Shown here piece by piece: positions 18,061 through 26,274 of a DNA stretch of 44,766 bases (the first letter of the stretch is position 1; the number at the start of each line of letters is the position of its first letter). This DNA is from Flavobacteriales bacterium. Lineage in GTDB: Bacteria > Bacteroidota > Bacteroidia > CAIKAF01. The stretch covers positions 1-44,766 of the forward strand of contig JANWWP010000053.1 of the NCBI GenBank assembly GCA_025055575.1, written 5' to 3'. The translations under genes and the position numbers were made by a program. A model generated the notes under the pieces. It worked only from the letters and a program-made list of their open reading frames with translations. It was not told the DNA's origin and searched no databases.

Positions 18061-19011
18061 TTACTTCAGATTGAAGGTGGATGTGCCAAGCATGAACCCG
18101 TCAATGTAAATCTCGCACTTATAAGTTCCTTTATCCAATTTGCTTTTTGGACTGAATTCCATGCAGAGATCTACATTTTTATTGCTGTAGTAAATCATTT
18201 TCTTGGCGGAATAACCCATCTGGCTGCCCATGTATTCAAAGGTGCCGCCACCTTCAGCCAGCACTTTTCCGGAGGGATTTTTCACCACCAAAAACACTTC
18301 TTTATCGCCCGGTTCGGCCACCAAATTCTCCAAAATTTTGAAGCAACATTCTACCTTATTGGCTTTGGAAGCCTTGTCCGATACTTTTTCTTTTCCGTTT
18401 TTCTTCACTTCGGAGGCAAAGGATTTGATTTCAGCCACCTTTAGGATGGAAGCCAGGTCCACTTTTTCTTGCAAGGTCTTGCACGTGGCTGCTAATTGCT
18501 CGTATTGTTGCTTGGTTTTGCTTAATTCTTGTTCAGTGCGGTATTTACTGTCTTTCAGGGAAGCATTTTCAGCCCGGAGTTTATCCACCTGGGCCAGCAT
18601 TTCGTTGTATTCTTTCCTGAGTTTTTCGAGCTCCTGCTTCACTTTGCCGCGCGGCGTGCCACCGCCGCCTCCACCCCCGCCCGATGCGTAGGCGCTCCGA
18701 AGTTTGGCTTCCAGCTCGGCAATGCGCTTTAGAGCATCATCGCGTTGCGACATTAAGTCAGCATTCTGGACTTTGAGATCTTCAAATTGCTTTTTTAAAT
18801 CTTCCAATTCTTTCAGAGCCTCATCTCTTTCTTTAGTGACGACAACGATTTTCTCTTTTTGCTCTTTGATCACTTTGGCGTTGCCTACAAACTCATATCC
18901 CAAATAACCTGAGGCGCCCAGCAGAAGAACCAACAAAGCCACCAGCGCAATCATGAGGCCTTTGTTGCTTTTCTCTTGCTGCGATTCGGGGGATTCAAAT
19001 TGTGTTTCCAT
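18061..19011 (-). CDS. Membrane-anchored coiled-coil protein with Gly-rich hinge and C-terminal beta domain
   Basis: I do not recognise a characterised relative. The 316-aa protein has a charged N-terminus, one transmembrane helix (about residues 18-40), a long Lys/Glu-rich coiled coil (about 45-108), a run of eight glycines (about 111-118), a second coiled coil (about 122-190), and a compact C-terminal domain of about 110 residues with two nearby Cys (VECCF) and beta-strand-like ends (GTYKCEIYIDG, LGTSTFNLK). It should lie in the periplasm, anchored in the inner membrane. A TAATTTCGC sequence at 19028-19035 may be its promoter -7 element (one mismatch from TAnnTTTG). It heads a run with the thioesterase and perhaps dnaE. 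Confidence 0.75.
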   Translation of the reverse strand: METQFESPESQQEKSNKGLMIALVALLVLLLGASGYLGYEFVGNAKVIKEQKEKIVVVTKERDEALKELEDLKKQFEDLKVQNADLMSQRDDALKRIAELEAKLRSAYASGGGGGGGGTPRGKVKQELEKLRKEYNEMLAQVDKLRAENASLKDSKYRTEQELSKTKQQYEQLAATCKTLQEKVDLASILKVAEIKSFASEVKKNGKEKVSDKASKANKVECCFKILENLVAEPGDKEVFLVVKNPSGKVLAEGGGTFEYMGSQMGYSAKKMIYYSNKNVDLCMEFSPKSKLDKGTYKCEIYIDGFMLGTSTFNLK

Positions 19012-19111
19012 GTAGTATTCGACGTGGCGAAATTAAGATAAAAACGGCGTTTTGTGATTAAAAATCAACAAATAATGAACAGTTCTGTATTGATAACCGG
19101 TGGATTCAAAG

Positions 19112-19804
19112 TTACCTAGCGCTATCCAGATTCTTTGAAACTTTTTCAGACAGGCTTAAAATCCGGTCGTTTTCTATGACTTCCGTGCTTTTGTCTCCGG
19201 ATAAAAAGGTGGCGATCATGGCATCGGCCACGGAGGAGGCATTCACCGGCATATAACGTCGGAAACGGCCCCTCAAAAAAGGCTTGAGAAGTTTAAGAAA
19301 CAAGCGTCCGGCTTCCTCTCCGGGTCGGATTTCCTTCCTTTTGCCCAAAAGGACAGCCGGCCGGAAAATTTTCACGGTAGAAATACCGGCATTTAATACC
19401 GCTTTTTCCGTTTCTCCTTTGATTTTTAAATAAAAATTCTGGGAGTTGACATCGGCCCCCAGCGAGGACATCAGATAAAAATCTATGTTAAACAAAGCAC
19501 AGTACCTGGCCAGATTGACTGGGATATCAAAATCCACTTTCCGAAACGCCTCTTTGCTGCCGGCTTTGGCCATGGTGGTGCCAATGCAGCAAAACAGCAC
19601 ATCGCATTCTGGCCAGAAGGAAAAGCGGTCCAAATCGTTGAACTGGGTGATGTGTTCCACGACCTTGGGATGCTTCACCCCAGCAGATTTCCGGCCCAGA
19701 ATATAAATTTTTTCAAAATGCGGATCGTCCAATAGCTTTTGTAGCAATATGCGGCCGGTGAGACCCCGGGCGCCCACTAAGATGGCTTTGTGCGTTGCGG
19801 GCAT
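19112..19804 (-). CDS. NAD(P)-binding oxidoreductase, TIP30/HTATIP2-like atypical SDR
   Basis: This 230-aa protein has a Rossmann nucleotide-binding N-terminus (ILVGARGLTGRILLQ), the conserved CIGTT strand end, an active-site-like SSLGAD followed by YLKIKGETE (the YxxxK pattern of short-chain dehydrogenases), and VKIFRPAVLLGKRKE, which is typical of the HTATIP2/TIP30-like group. The substrate of bacterial members is not established. It starts 71 bp from the divergent ferredoxin reductase gene and ends 100 bp before the coiled-coil gene on the same strand. Confidence 0.85.
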   Translation of the reverse strand: MPATHKAILVGARGLTGRILLQKLLDDPHFEKIYILGRKSAGVKHPKVVEHITQFNDLDRFSFWPECDVLFCCIGTTMAKAGSKEAFRKVDFDIPVNLARYCALFNIDFYLMSSLGADVNSQNFYLKIKGETEKAVLNAGISTVKIFRPAVLLGKRKEIRPGEEAGRLFLKLLKPFLRGRFRRYMPVNASSVADAMIATFLSGDKSTEVIENDRILSLSEKVSKNLDSAR

Positions 19805-19828
19805 GGGTGGTTGCAGTGCGGATGAAAT

Positions 19829-19836
19829 TATCTTTG
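19829..19836 (+). promoter_or_regulatory. Bacteroidota-type promoter -7 element for the reductase operon
   Basis: TATCTTTG followed by C fits TAnnTTTG(C). It lies 39 bases before the ATG at 19876 and downstream of the other in-frame start at 19795, so it supports the later start. A TTG at 19811-19813 could be a weak -33 element, but the spacing is short. Confidence 0.5.
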
Positions 19837-19875
19837 CCGCGATTTTGGCGCAAGTTTAGAGATTTTTTAGTTACT

Positions 19876-20958
19876 ATGAGTCAGCCGGTACCCTTGAAGG
19901 TGGTGGACATGCGGAGAGAAACACCCGAGGCGGTGTGTCTTTTCCTGGAGCCCCCGGCCCCGGAAGCGGCCGCCTTCAGAAATTTCAAGCCCGGCCAGTA
20001 CCTCACTTTTGAGTTGGATGTACCAGGCCAAGGCACTTTGCGGCGCTCCTATTCTTTGTGTTCTCTTCCGGGTGGGGAGGAACCTTTGGCGGTTGCGGTT
20101 AAAAAAGTGTCAGGAGGGCGCGGGTCGGTATATCTGAACCAACAGGTGAAACCCGGTGACACTTTAAAGGCCTTCAGACCAGAAGGTCGTTTTACCCCCG
20201 CTCTGGAGCCGGGTCGTGCGGTGCATTATTTTTTAGTGGCTGGAGGCAGCGGCATCACGCCCATTTTTTCCATTCTAAAAGCGGTTTTGAAAACGGAACC
20301 CCAAAGTCGAATAACCCTGGTGTATGCCAACCGCCACAAAGATTCGGTCATGTTTGGGCGGGAATTGAAAGAGTTTTCCGATGCCAACCCGGATCGGCTG
20401 ACCTATCTTCAGGCTTTGGATAAACCGGGCTTATTCTGGCGGGGCTTGAAAGGGCCTCTTCAGGCTTCGGATTTCAGAAAAATTTACGAGAAACACTCGC
20501 GCCAAGGCCTTCCAGAAGAATTTTATGTGTGCGGGCCGGCCGGCATGATGCAGGAGGCCATTCATGGTTTTGTTGCAGCCGGCGTGCCGCGGGAGGCCAT
20601 CATCCTGGAATATTTCCAGGCGCCGGGCGAAGGCGTTGGAACTGCCCAAGGACCCAGCCCACAAGGTGCCTCGAAGCCCACCGATGCCAAGGCTCTGGTG
20701 GCCCTGCACGGAAAGGAATTTCAAATTTCCGTACCGGCGGGCACGACCTTGCTCCGGGCAGCCCAGAATGCCGGTTTGGACCCCCCCTATTCCTGCGAGG
20801 CCGGTGTCTGCTCCACGTGCATGGCCCGGCTTCTGGAAGGCCAGGTGAAAATGGTGGAAAACAACATCCTCACAGAAAAAGAGGTGCAGGATGGCTATAT
20901 TCTTACGTGTCAGGCTTTATGCCTGACGCCTCAGGTCAAAATTCAATATATTGATTAA
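19876..20958 (+). CDS. Ferredoxin-NAD(P)H oxidoreductase with C-terminal 2Fe-2S domain (PaaE-like)
   Basis: This 360-aa protein passes electrons from NAD(P)H through FAD to a plant-type 2Fe-2S centre. The FAD-binding motif RRSYSLCS, the NAD-binding GGSGITPIFSILKAVL and CGPAGMM, and the C-terminal cluster motif SCEAGVCSTCM (C-x4-C-x2-C) with the fourth Cys in ILTCQAL are all present. The layout is that of PaaE and other oxygenase reductases, but no Paa or oxygenase subunit genes are nearby, so the partner is unknown. I start it at the ATG at 19876, since the frame open from 19795 overlaps the divergent gene and the likely promoter. asnS follows after 5 bp. Confidence 0.9.
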   Translation: MSQPVPLKVVDMRRETPEAVCLFLEPPAPEAAAFRNFKPGQYLTFELDVPGQGTLRRSYSLCSLPGGEEPLAVAVKKVSGGRGSVYLNQQVKPGDTLKAFRPEGRFTPALEPGRAVHYFLVAGGSGITPIFSILKAVLKTEPQSRITLVYANRHKDSVMFGRELKEFSDANPDRLTYLQALDKPGLFWRGLKGPLQASDFRKIYEKHSRQGLPEEFYVCGPAGMMQEAIHGFVAAGVPREAIILEYFQAPGEGVGTAQGPSPQGASKPTDAKALVALHGKEFQISVPAGTTLLRAAQNAGLDPPYSCEAGVCSTCMARLLEGQVKMVENNILTEKEVQDGYILTCQALCLTPQVKIQYID

Positions 20959-20963
20959 TTCAG

Positions 20964-22352
20964 GTGGCAGCTTTTAAACCTCTTATCCGGGAAATTTTGG
21001 CCTCTGGCACTCCTGGGGAAACTGTGGAAGTGCAGGGCTGGGTGCGTTCCCGGCGGGACAGCAAAACCGTCACTTTTCTGATGCTGAACGACGGCAGCAA
21101 CCAGGTGGGCCTACAAGTGGTGGCCGATACCACACGGTTTCCGGAAGAGCTTATTAAGGCCATCACCACCGGCGCCGCTGTATGGGCCCAGGGCCGCCTG
21201 GTAGAATCTCCCGGCAGCGGCCAAAAACTGGAGGTACAGGCGGACGCCTTACAACTGGTAGGGGCTGCCGATCCACAATCCTACCCTCTGCAGAAAAAAG
21301 GCCACAGCCTTGATTTCTTAAGAACCATTCCACATCTGCGCCTGCGCACCAACACCTTTGGCGCGGTGTTTCGTGTGCGTCATCATCTTTCTCAGGCCAT
21401 CCATCGTTTTTTTGATGAGCGGGGCTTTGTGTGGTTGCACACACCCATCATCGCCGGCAGCGATGCCGAGGGGGCGGGGGCCATGTTTCGCGTCACCACG
21501 TTACCGGTGCTTCCAGAACAAAAGCCCTTAGAGGAGCTGTTGGCGGAGGATTTTTTTGGTACCGAAGCCCGGCTCACGGTGTCCGGGCAGCTTCAAGCTG
21601 AAGCGGGGGCGCTGGCCTTGTCCCGTGTCTACACTTTCGGACCTACCTTCCGTGCCGAAAACAGCAACACCACCCGGCACCTGGCTGAGTTTTGGATGGT
21701 GGAACCGGAGGCCGCCTTTTTTGACCTTCAGGATAATATTCGGCTGGCCGAGGAATTTTTGAAATACCTCATGCGCTACGTGTTGGAACGCTGCCCGGAG
21801 GATTTGGCATTTCTGGCCAGGCATTACCAGGCTGATTTAATCACCCGATTGCAAGCCTGCCTGGAGGCTTCTTTCGCCCGCATCACATACACCGATGCCA
21901 TCCGTTTATTGGAAAGCAGCGGAGAAGCGTTTGAGTTCAAGCCGCAGTGGGGTATGGACCTTCAAAGTGAGCACGAAAAATATTTGGCTGAAAAATATTT
22001 TAAAGGTCCGGTGGTGGTCACCGATTACCCCAAAGACATCAAAGCCTTTTACATGCGTCAGAACGGGGATGGCCTCACCGTGGCCGCCATGGACATCCTT
22101 TTTCCAGGAATCGGTGAAGTGATTGGGGGTTCCCAGCGCGAGGAACGCCTGGAATACCTGCAACAGCGCATGCGAGAAATGCACATTCGCAGCGAAGAAC
22201 TGGAGTGGTACCTGGACTTACGGCGCTTTGGTTCGGTGCCCCATAGCGGCTTCGGCATGGGTGTGGAAAGGTTTCTGGCCTACCTCACCGGAATGAGTAA
22301 TGTGCGCGATGTTATTTTGAGCGCCCGAACACCAAAAAATATTGCTTTCTAA
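20964..22352 (+). CDS. asnS: Asparaginyl-tRNA synthetase
   Basis: This 462-aa class II synthetase charges tRNA-Asn. It has an N-terminal OB-fold anticodon-binding domain (VEVQGWVRSRRDSK, then FLMLNDGS), motif 2 (FRAENSNTTRHLAEFWMVEPE) and motif 3 (GFGMGVERFLAYL). The AsnRS-type segment GEVIGGSQREERLEYL separates it from AspRS. The C-terminus (SARTPKNIAF) is normal. The start is a GTG, 5 bp after the reductase stop; there is no in-frame ATG nearby. Its presence suggests direct charging of Asn, without a need for the transamidation route for this tRNA. Confidence 0.96.
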   Translation: MAAFKPLIREILASGTPGETVEVQGWVRSRRDSKTVTFLMLNDGSNQVGLQVVADTTRFPEELIKAITTGAAVWAQGRLVESPGSGQKLEVQADALQLVGAADPQSYPLQKKGHSLDFLRTIPHLRLRTNTFGAVFRVRHHLSQAIHRFFDERGFVWLHTPIIAGSDAEGAGAMFRVTTLPVLPEQKPLEELLAEDFFGTEARLTVSGQLQAEAGALALSRVYTFGPTFRAENSNTTRHLAEFWMVEPEAAFFDLQDNIRLAEEFLKYLMRYVLERCPEDLAFLARHYQADLITRLQACLEASFARITYTDAIRLLESSGEAFEFKPQWGMDLQSEHEKYLAEKYFKGPVVVTDYPKDIKAFYMRQNGDGLTVAAMDILFPGIGEVIGGSQREERLEYLQQRMREMHIRSEELEWYLDLRRFGSVPHSGFGMGVERFLAYLTGMSNVRDVILSARTPKNIAF

Positions 22353-22377
22353 AATAAATTAAACTCTTGAACTGAGA

Positions 22378-23673
22378 ATGGAAGAGAATGTACGCATAGG
22401 CATCATCGGCCTGGGCTACGTGGGCTTGCCCTTAGCTGTGGAATTTGCAAAAAAATATCCCGTGGTGGGCTTTGACATCAAACCTGAGCGGGTGAAGGAA
22501 CTCAATGAAGCCCGGGATTCCACGCTGGAAGTGGACGAAGCTGAACTCCGCTCGGTGGTGCGCCCGTCAGCGCCGGATGTGCGTGGATTGTTCTGCACGA
22601 CGGATCTTGAAAACCTTCGGCCGTGTAATTATTACATCGTTACGGTGCCTACGCCCACCGACCGACATAACAGACCGGACCTTACCCCCCTCTACAAGGC
22701 CAGCGAAACGGTGGGCAAGGTGCTCAAAAAAGGCGATATCGTCATTTACGAATCCACCGTGTATCCGGGCGTCACCGAAGAAGAATGCGTGCCTGTGCTG
22801 GAGCGTGTATCGGGCTTACGGTTCAACCAAGACTTTTTTGCCGGTTATTCGCCGGAAAGGATCAACCCCGGTGACAAACAACATACCGTTACGAAAATCC
22901 TTAAAGTGACCTCCGGTTCCACCCCCGAAGTGGCCCGCCGCGTGGATAATCTGTACAGAAGCATCATCACCGCAGGCACCCATCTGGCTTCTTCCATCAA
23001 GGTGGCGGAGGCAGCCAAAGTGATAGAAAATGCCCAGCGCGACATCAACATTGCATTCGTCAATGAACTTTCTAAAATTTTCAGGCTGTTGGGGATTGAC
23101 ACGCGGGAAGTGCTGGAGGCTGCCGGCACCAAATGGAATTTTCTGAAGTTTTCACCAGGACTTGTGGGCGGGCATTGCATCGGCGTGGATCCCTACTATC
23201 TGGCTCAGAAAGCTCAGGAAGTAGGCTATCATCCTGAAATCATTCTCGCCGGTCGCCGTCTCAACGATAGCATGGGCAAATATGTGGCGGATGAAGCGGT
23301 GAAATTGATGGTCAAGAAAGGAATCCCGGTGCGAGGTTCCCGGAGTCTGATCCTAGGTTTCACTTTTAAGGAAAATTGCCCGGACGTCCGTAACACCCGT
23401 GTGATTGATATTTACAAAGAACTAAAAGATTACAACCTGGAGGTGGATGTTTTAGATCCCTGGGCTTCTGCTGCCGAAGTGGCTCATGAATATGGCATCC
23501 CTATCAAAACAGCCCCCGACCAACTGTCTGGACGTTCCTATGATTTGGTGATTCTGGCGGTGGCTCATAAAGTCTTTGCGGATATGGATGTCCGGAGTTG
23601 GTTGAAGTCTCCGGGTGTTCTTTGGGACGTGAAAGGTTTTCTTCCGGCGGAATGGGTGGACGCTCGGTTGTAA
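22378..23673 (+). CDS. tviB: Nucleotide-sugar 6-dehydrogenase, TviB/WbpA type
   Basis: This 431-aa enzyme oxidises the C6 of a UDP-N-acetylhexosamine to the uronate, using NAD. It starts with the Rossmann motif [20 protein letters not shown]. It carries [38 protein letters not shown] and the catalytic Cys in [16 protein letters not shown], and ends with [15 protein letters not shown]. The pattern is very close to Salmonella TviB, which makes UDP-GlcNAcA for the Vi antigen. The next gene is the matching 4-epimerase, so the pair should supply UDP-GalNAcA or a related sugar. It begins 25 bp after asnS and may share its transcript. Confidence 0.92.
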   Translation: MEENVRIGIIGLGYVGLPLAVEFAKKYPVVGFDIKPERVKELNEARDSTLEVDEAELRSVVRPSAPDVRGLFCTTDLENLRPCNYYIVTVPTPTDRHNRPDLTPLYKASETVGKVLKKGDIVIYESTVYPGVTEEECVPVLERVSGLRFNQDFFAGYSPERINPGDKQHTVTKILKVTSGSTPEVARRVDNLYRSIITAGTHLASSIKVAEAAKVIENAQRDINIAFVNELSKIFRLLGIDTREVLEAAGTKWNFLKFSPGLVGGHCIGVDPYYLAQKAQEVGYHPEIILAGRRLNDSMGKYVADEAVKLMVKKGIPVRGSRSLILGFTFKENCPDVRNTRVIDIYKELKDYNLEVDVLDPWASAAEVAHEYGIPIKTAPDQLSGRSYDLVILAVAHKVFADMDVRSWLKSPGVLWDVKGFLPAEWVDARL

Positions 23674-23724
23674 AAGTTTGAGATCGGTTCAAAAATTAAT
23701 GTTGAACAGCATCCTATCCCATTC

Positions 23725-24723
23725 ATGACGGCCGCTCTCCAGAATAAAAAGATTTTGATAACGGGCGGCGCAGGCTTCATAGGGTCCCATCTCGTGGAGA
23801 AATGCCTTCAGGAAAAGGCGGGTCTGGTGCGGGTGATGGACAACTTTTCCACCGGCTTTCGGGCCAACCTGGAAGGCCTGTCGGCTTTTCCCGCTTTCGA
23901 ATTGCTGGAAGGCGATATTCGCGATTTTGAGACCTGCCGGAGGGCTTGTGCCGGGGTGGACATTGTGTTCCACCAGGCAGCTTTGGGCTCGGTGCCGCGG
24001 TCCATCCAGGATCCCCTCACCACCCACGCCGTCAATGCCGATGGCTTCCTGAACATGATGCACGCAGCCCGGGAAGCCGGTGTACGGCATTTCATTTACG
24101 CTTCTTCCTCCTCAGTGTACGGAGACAATGAAGACCTGCCCAAAAGAGAAGAAAAAACAGGAAACCCTCTTTCGCCTTATGCCCTCACCAAAGCCCTCAA
24201 CGAAAAATACGCGGAGGTTTTTCACAGGTGCTATGGGTTTCGTTCTGTAGGGCTGCGGTATTTTAATGTGTTCGGTCCGCGCCAGGACCCTCAAGGACCC
24301 TATGCCGCCGTGATCCCCCGATTCATTTTCCGCTGTCTGGCGGGAGACCCTCTTGAAATCTATGGAGATGGCTCCATTGAACGGGATTTCACCTACGTGG
24401 ACAATGTGATCCATGCCAACCTGCTCAGCCTCCAGGATGAAAAACTTCCCGGCTGTACAGTGTTTAACGTCGGTTGTGGCACCTCGGCCAGCATCCTCTC
24501 TTTGGCCCAAAAGGTAAAGGCCTTGTATGAGGAGGCCACAGGCCAACCCAGCCGGTCAGATATTGAGTTTTGCCCGCCCAGACCGGGAGACATACTGCGC
24601 TCAGAAGCTTCCATCGAAAATATTCGGTCGCGTCTGGGTTATGAGCCTTTGGTTTCTATGGACGAAGGGTTGCGCCGAACCCTGCGGTGGTTTATTGGTA
24701 AGAAAACTCCTGCCACTGTGTGA
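23725..24723 (+). CDS. tviC: UDP-sugar 4-epimerase, TviC/WbpP type
   Basis: This 332-aa extended SDR enzyme inverts C4 of a UDP-N-acetylhexosamine or its uronate. It has the NAD motif ITGGAGFIGSHL, FHQAALGSVPRSI, the catalytic SSSSVYGD and YALTKALNEKY (YxxxK), then RYFNVFGPRQDP and GDGSIERDFTYVDN. These details match WbpP/TviC more than GalE. Together with the TviB-like enzyme 51 bp upstream it gives a two-step route as in Vi-antigen and WbpP-type O-antigen synthesis. No polymerase or flippase is in the window, so the glycan itself is unknown. Confidence 0.9.
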   Translation: MTAALQNKKILITGGAGFIGSHLVEKCLQEKAGLVRVMDNFSTGFRANLEGLSAFPAFELLEGDIRDFETCRRACAGVDIVFHQAALGSVPRSIQDPLTTHAVNADGFLNMMHAAREAGVRHFIYASSSSVYGDNEDLPKREEKTGNPLSPYALTKALNEKYAEVFHRCYGFRSVGLRYFNVFGPRQDPQGPYAAVIPRFIFRCLAGDPLEIYGDGSIERDFTYVDNVIHANLLSLQDEKLPGCTVFNVGCGTSASILSLAQKVKALYEEATGQPSRSDIEFCPPRPGDILRSEASIENIRSRLGYEPLVSMDEGLRRTLRWFIGKKTPATV

Positions 24724-24836
24724 AATAAAAACTCAATTTTTTTCTTAGAAGGCCTTTCGCTGAGCTTGGCTAAAGAATAAGGGGTCTTCGGGATCGACTA
24801 TTAGACATGTACACCGGTCATCAGGAAATCGCAGAC

Positions 24837-24844
24837 TACTTTTG
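24837..24844 (+). promoter_or_regulatory. Possible promoter -7 element close to the exosortase start
   Basis: TACTTTTG followed by C fits TAnnTTTG(C), in a 127-bp AT-rich gap after the epimerase gene. It is only 6 bases before the ATG at 24851, so a transcript from it would be almost leaderless. There is no good -33 element. Confidence 0.3.
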
Positions 24845-24850
24845 CTTCGG

Positions 24851-25492
24851 ATGTCCTCCCGTGGGGTGTTTTTGAAGAAATGGGATCGCGCTGCGGCCTG
24901 GAGCACCTGGATGTTTTTGTTAAAAATGACCACGGTGTATGGGATGTGGAAAGTTTTTCAATGGACCGGGGGCATGCCGTTACACTGGTGGGAAAGTGGC
25001 ACGGGTTGGATCGGGTGGTGGCACGATGTGTTGGCACCGGCTTTTTCATCTCTCTCGCATGAGGTGGGGAAGGCCCTTTTGAATGTTTCGCATTTCATTT
25101 TAGCGGATGTGTTGCGATTGCCCGCCGGGATGGCTTTGGAGGTTCGCGATTACAAAGGCATTCCCGAAGAATTTCGCCTTATTTGGCTTCCGGGTGCCCG
25201 CGGCATCAACATTGCGGAGAGTTGCCTGGGCATTGCCCCCATGGTGGTTTTAGCGGGTGCTGTGATTGCCTATCCCGGCCCCTGGTACCACAAACTTTGG
25301 TTCATCCCGGCGGGAATGCTGGCAGCCCAGGCCGGAAATGTGTTTCGTGTGGTGGGCTTAGTGCTCATTCAAAAGCACGTGCCCCGTGAGGTGATGTTTA
25401 AATTGAGCCACTCCTACGTCTATTTATTCATATGCTATGGCATAGTTTTTTTATGGATACGATGGTGGATACGGAAATTCGGAACACCCTAA
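24851..25492 (+). CDS. Exosortase/archaeosortase family membrane transpeptidase
   Basis: This 213-aa multi-pass membrane protein shows the three conserved residues of the exosortase/archaeosortase group in order and in membrane context: Cys125 in AESCLGIAPM, Arg166 in AGNVFRVVG and His187 in KLSHSYVYL. Such enzymes cut a C-terminal signal (for example PEP-CTERM) and transfer the protein to another molecule, and in many bacteria they sit among exopolysaccharide genes, as here. The ATG at 24851 is preferred over a TTG at 24842. The C-terminus is strongly basic and Trp-rich (WIRWWIRKF). No protein with a matching C-terminal tripartite signal is evident nearby. The exact subfamily (for instance XrtF, XrtN or XrtY) cannot be told by eye. 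Confidence 0.75.
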   Translation: MSSRGVFLKKWDRAAAWSTWMFLLKMTTVYGMWKVFQWTGGMPLHWWESGTGWIGWWHDVLAPAFSSLSHEVGKALLNVSHFILADVLRLPAGMALEVRDYKGIPEEFRLIWLPGARGINIAESCLGIAPMVVLAGAVIAYPGPWYHKLWFIPAGMLAAQAGNVFRVVGLVLIQKHVPREVMFKLSHSYVYLFICYGIVFLWIRWWIRKFGTP

Positions 25493-25505
25493 CCTCTAAG
25501 CCATC

Positions 25506-26228
25506 GTGCTGTTGAGTATCGTGGTAGCTGCCTACAATGAAGAACACACCGTGGCCGCGGTGCTGGAAAAAGTTTTTTCCGTCCCGTTGCCCAATGGGGT
25601 GGATAGGGAAGTGGTGGTGGTGGACGACTGCTCCCGCGATGGCACCTGGCAGGTTCTGGAGCGCTTTCAAAGCGACCATCCGAACTATCGGCTCCGGTGT
25701 TTTCGCCAGGCATTCAATCAGGGGAAAGGCGCTGCCTTGCGCCGGGCCATCCGTGAAGCTTCCGGGACTTTCATTCTGGTGCAGGATGCCGATCTGGAAT
25801 ACGACCCCGCCGAATACGGCCTTCTCTTGGCCCCCGTGTTGGCAGGCCATGCCGATGTGGTGTACGGCAGCCGGTTTATGGGCGGCAATCCCCACCGGAT
25901 TTTATTTTTCTGGCACAGCCTGGGCAATAAGTTTCTCACGTTTGTGAGCAACATGTTCACCAACCTGAACCTCACGGACATGGAAACCTGTTACAAACTG
26001 TTCCGGGCCGACATTATTAAAAAAATTGACCTGAGGGAAAACCGTTTTGGTTTTGAGCCGGAAGTGACGGCCAAGGTGGCACGTTTTCCCGGGGTCCGTA
26101 TTTACGAAGTAGGCATTTCCTACTATGGGCGCACCTACGCCGAAGGGAAAAAAATCAATTGGAAAGACGGTGTGCGGGCCATCTGGTGCATCCTCAAATA
26201 CAACATTTGGGCCCGCCAGCGCTTTTGA
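25506..26228 (+). CDS. Family 2 glycosyltransferase, DPM1-like
   Basis: This 240-aa single-domain GT2 enzyme is of the dolichyl-phosphate mannose synthase type and probably transfers a sugar from a nucleotide to a polyprenyl phosphate. It has the N-terminal SIVVAAYNEEHTV, VVDDCSRDGT, the metal-binding QDADLEYDP, and later DMETCYKLFR and FEPEVTAKVAR. There is no C-terminal membrane segment, unlike the GtrB form. The start is a GTG 13 bp after the exosortase stop, so it should share the exosortase transcript. The acceptor may be the lipid used in a surface glycan; this is inference from the surrounding sugar genes. Confidence 0.88.
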   Translation: MLLSIVVAAYNEEHTVAAVLEKVFSVPLPNGVDREVVVVDDCSRDGTWQVLERFQSDHPNYRLRCFRQAFNQGKGAALRRAIREASGTFILVQDADLEYDPAEYGLLLAPVLAGHADVVYGSRFMGGNPHRILFFWHSLGNKFLTFVSNMFTNLNLTDMETCYKLFRADIIKKIDLRENRFGFEPEVTAKVARFPGVRIYEVGISYYGRTYAEGKKINWKDGVRAIWCILKYNIWARQRF

Positions 26229-26242
26229 ACGCCCCTGCAATG

Positions 26243-26267
26243 TAACGTCAGAGGCATTTTGACGTTA
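26243..26267. repeat. Perfect 8-bp inverted repeat in the gap before the OmpA-fusion gene
   Basis: TAACGTCA and TGACGTTA are separated by nine bases in the 46-bp gap between the glycosyltransferase stop and the GTG at 26275. It could form a hairpin in the RNA or be a protein-binding palindrome. No T-run follows, so an intrinsic terminator is less likely. Confidence 0.5.
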
Positions 26268-26274
26268 ATAGGGT

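Noticed and set aside
22378-26228. A complete capsule or Vi-antigen locus
   Set aside because: Only the sugar-precursor enzymes, one glycosyltransferase and the exosortase-like protein are present. No polymerase, flippase or export ATPase is found.
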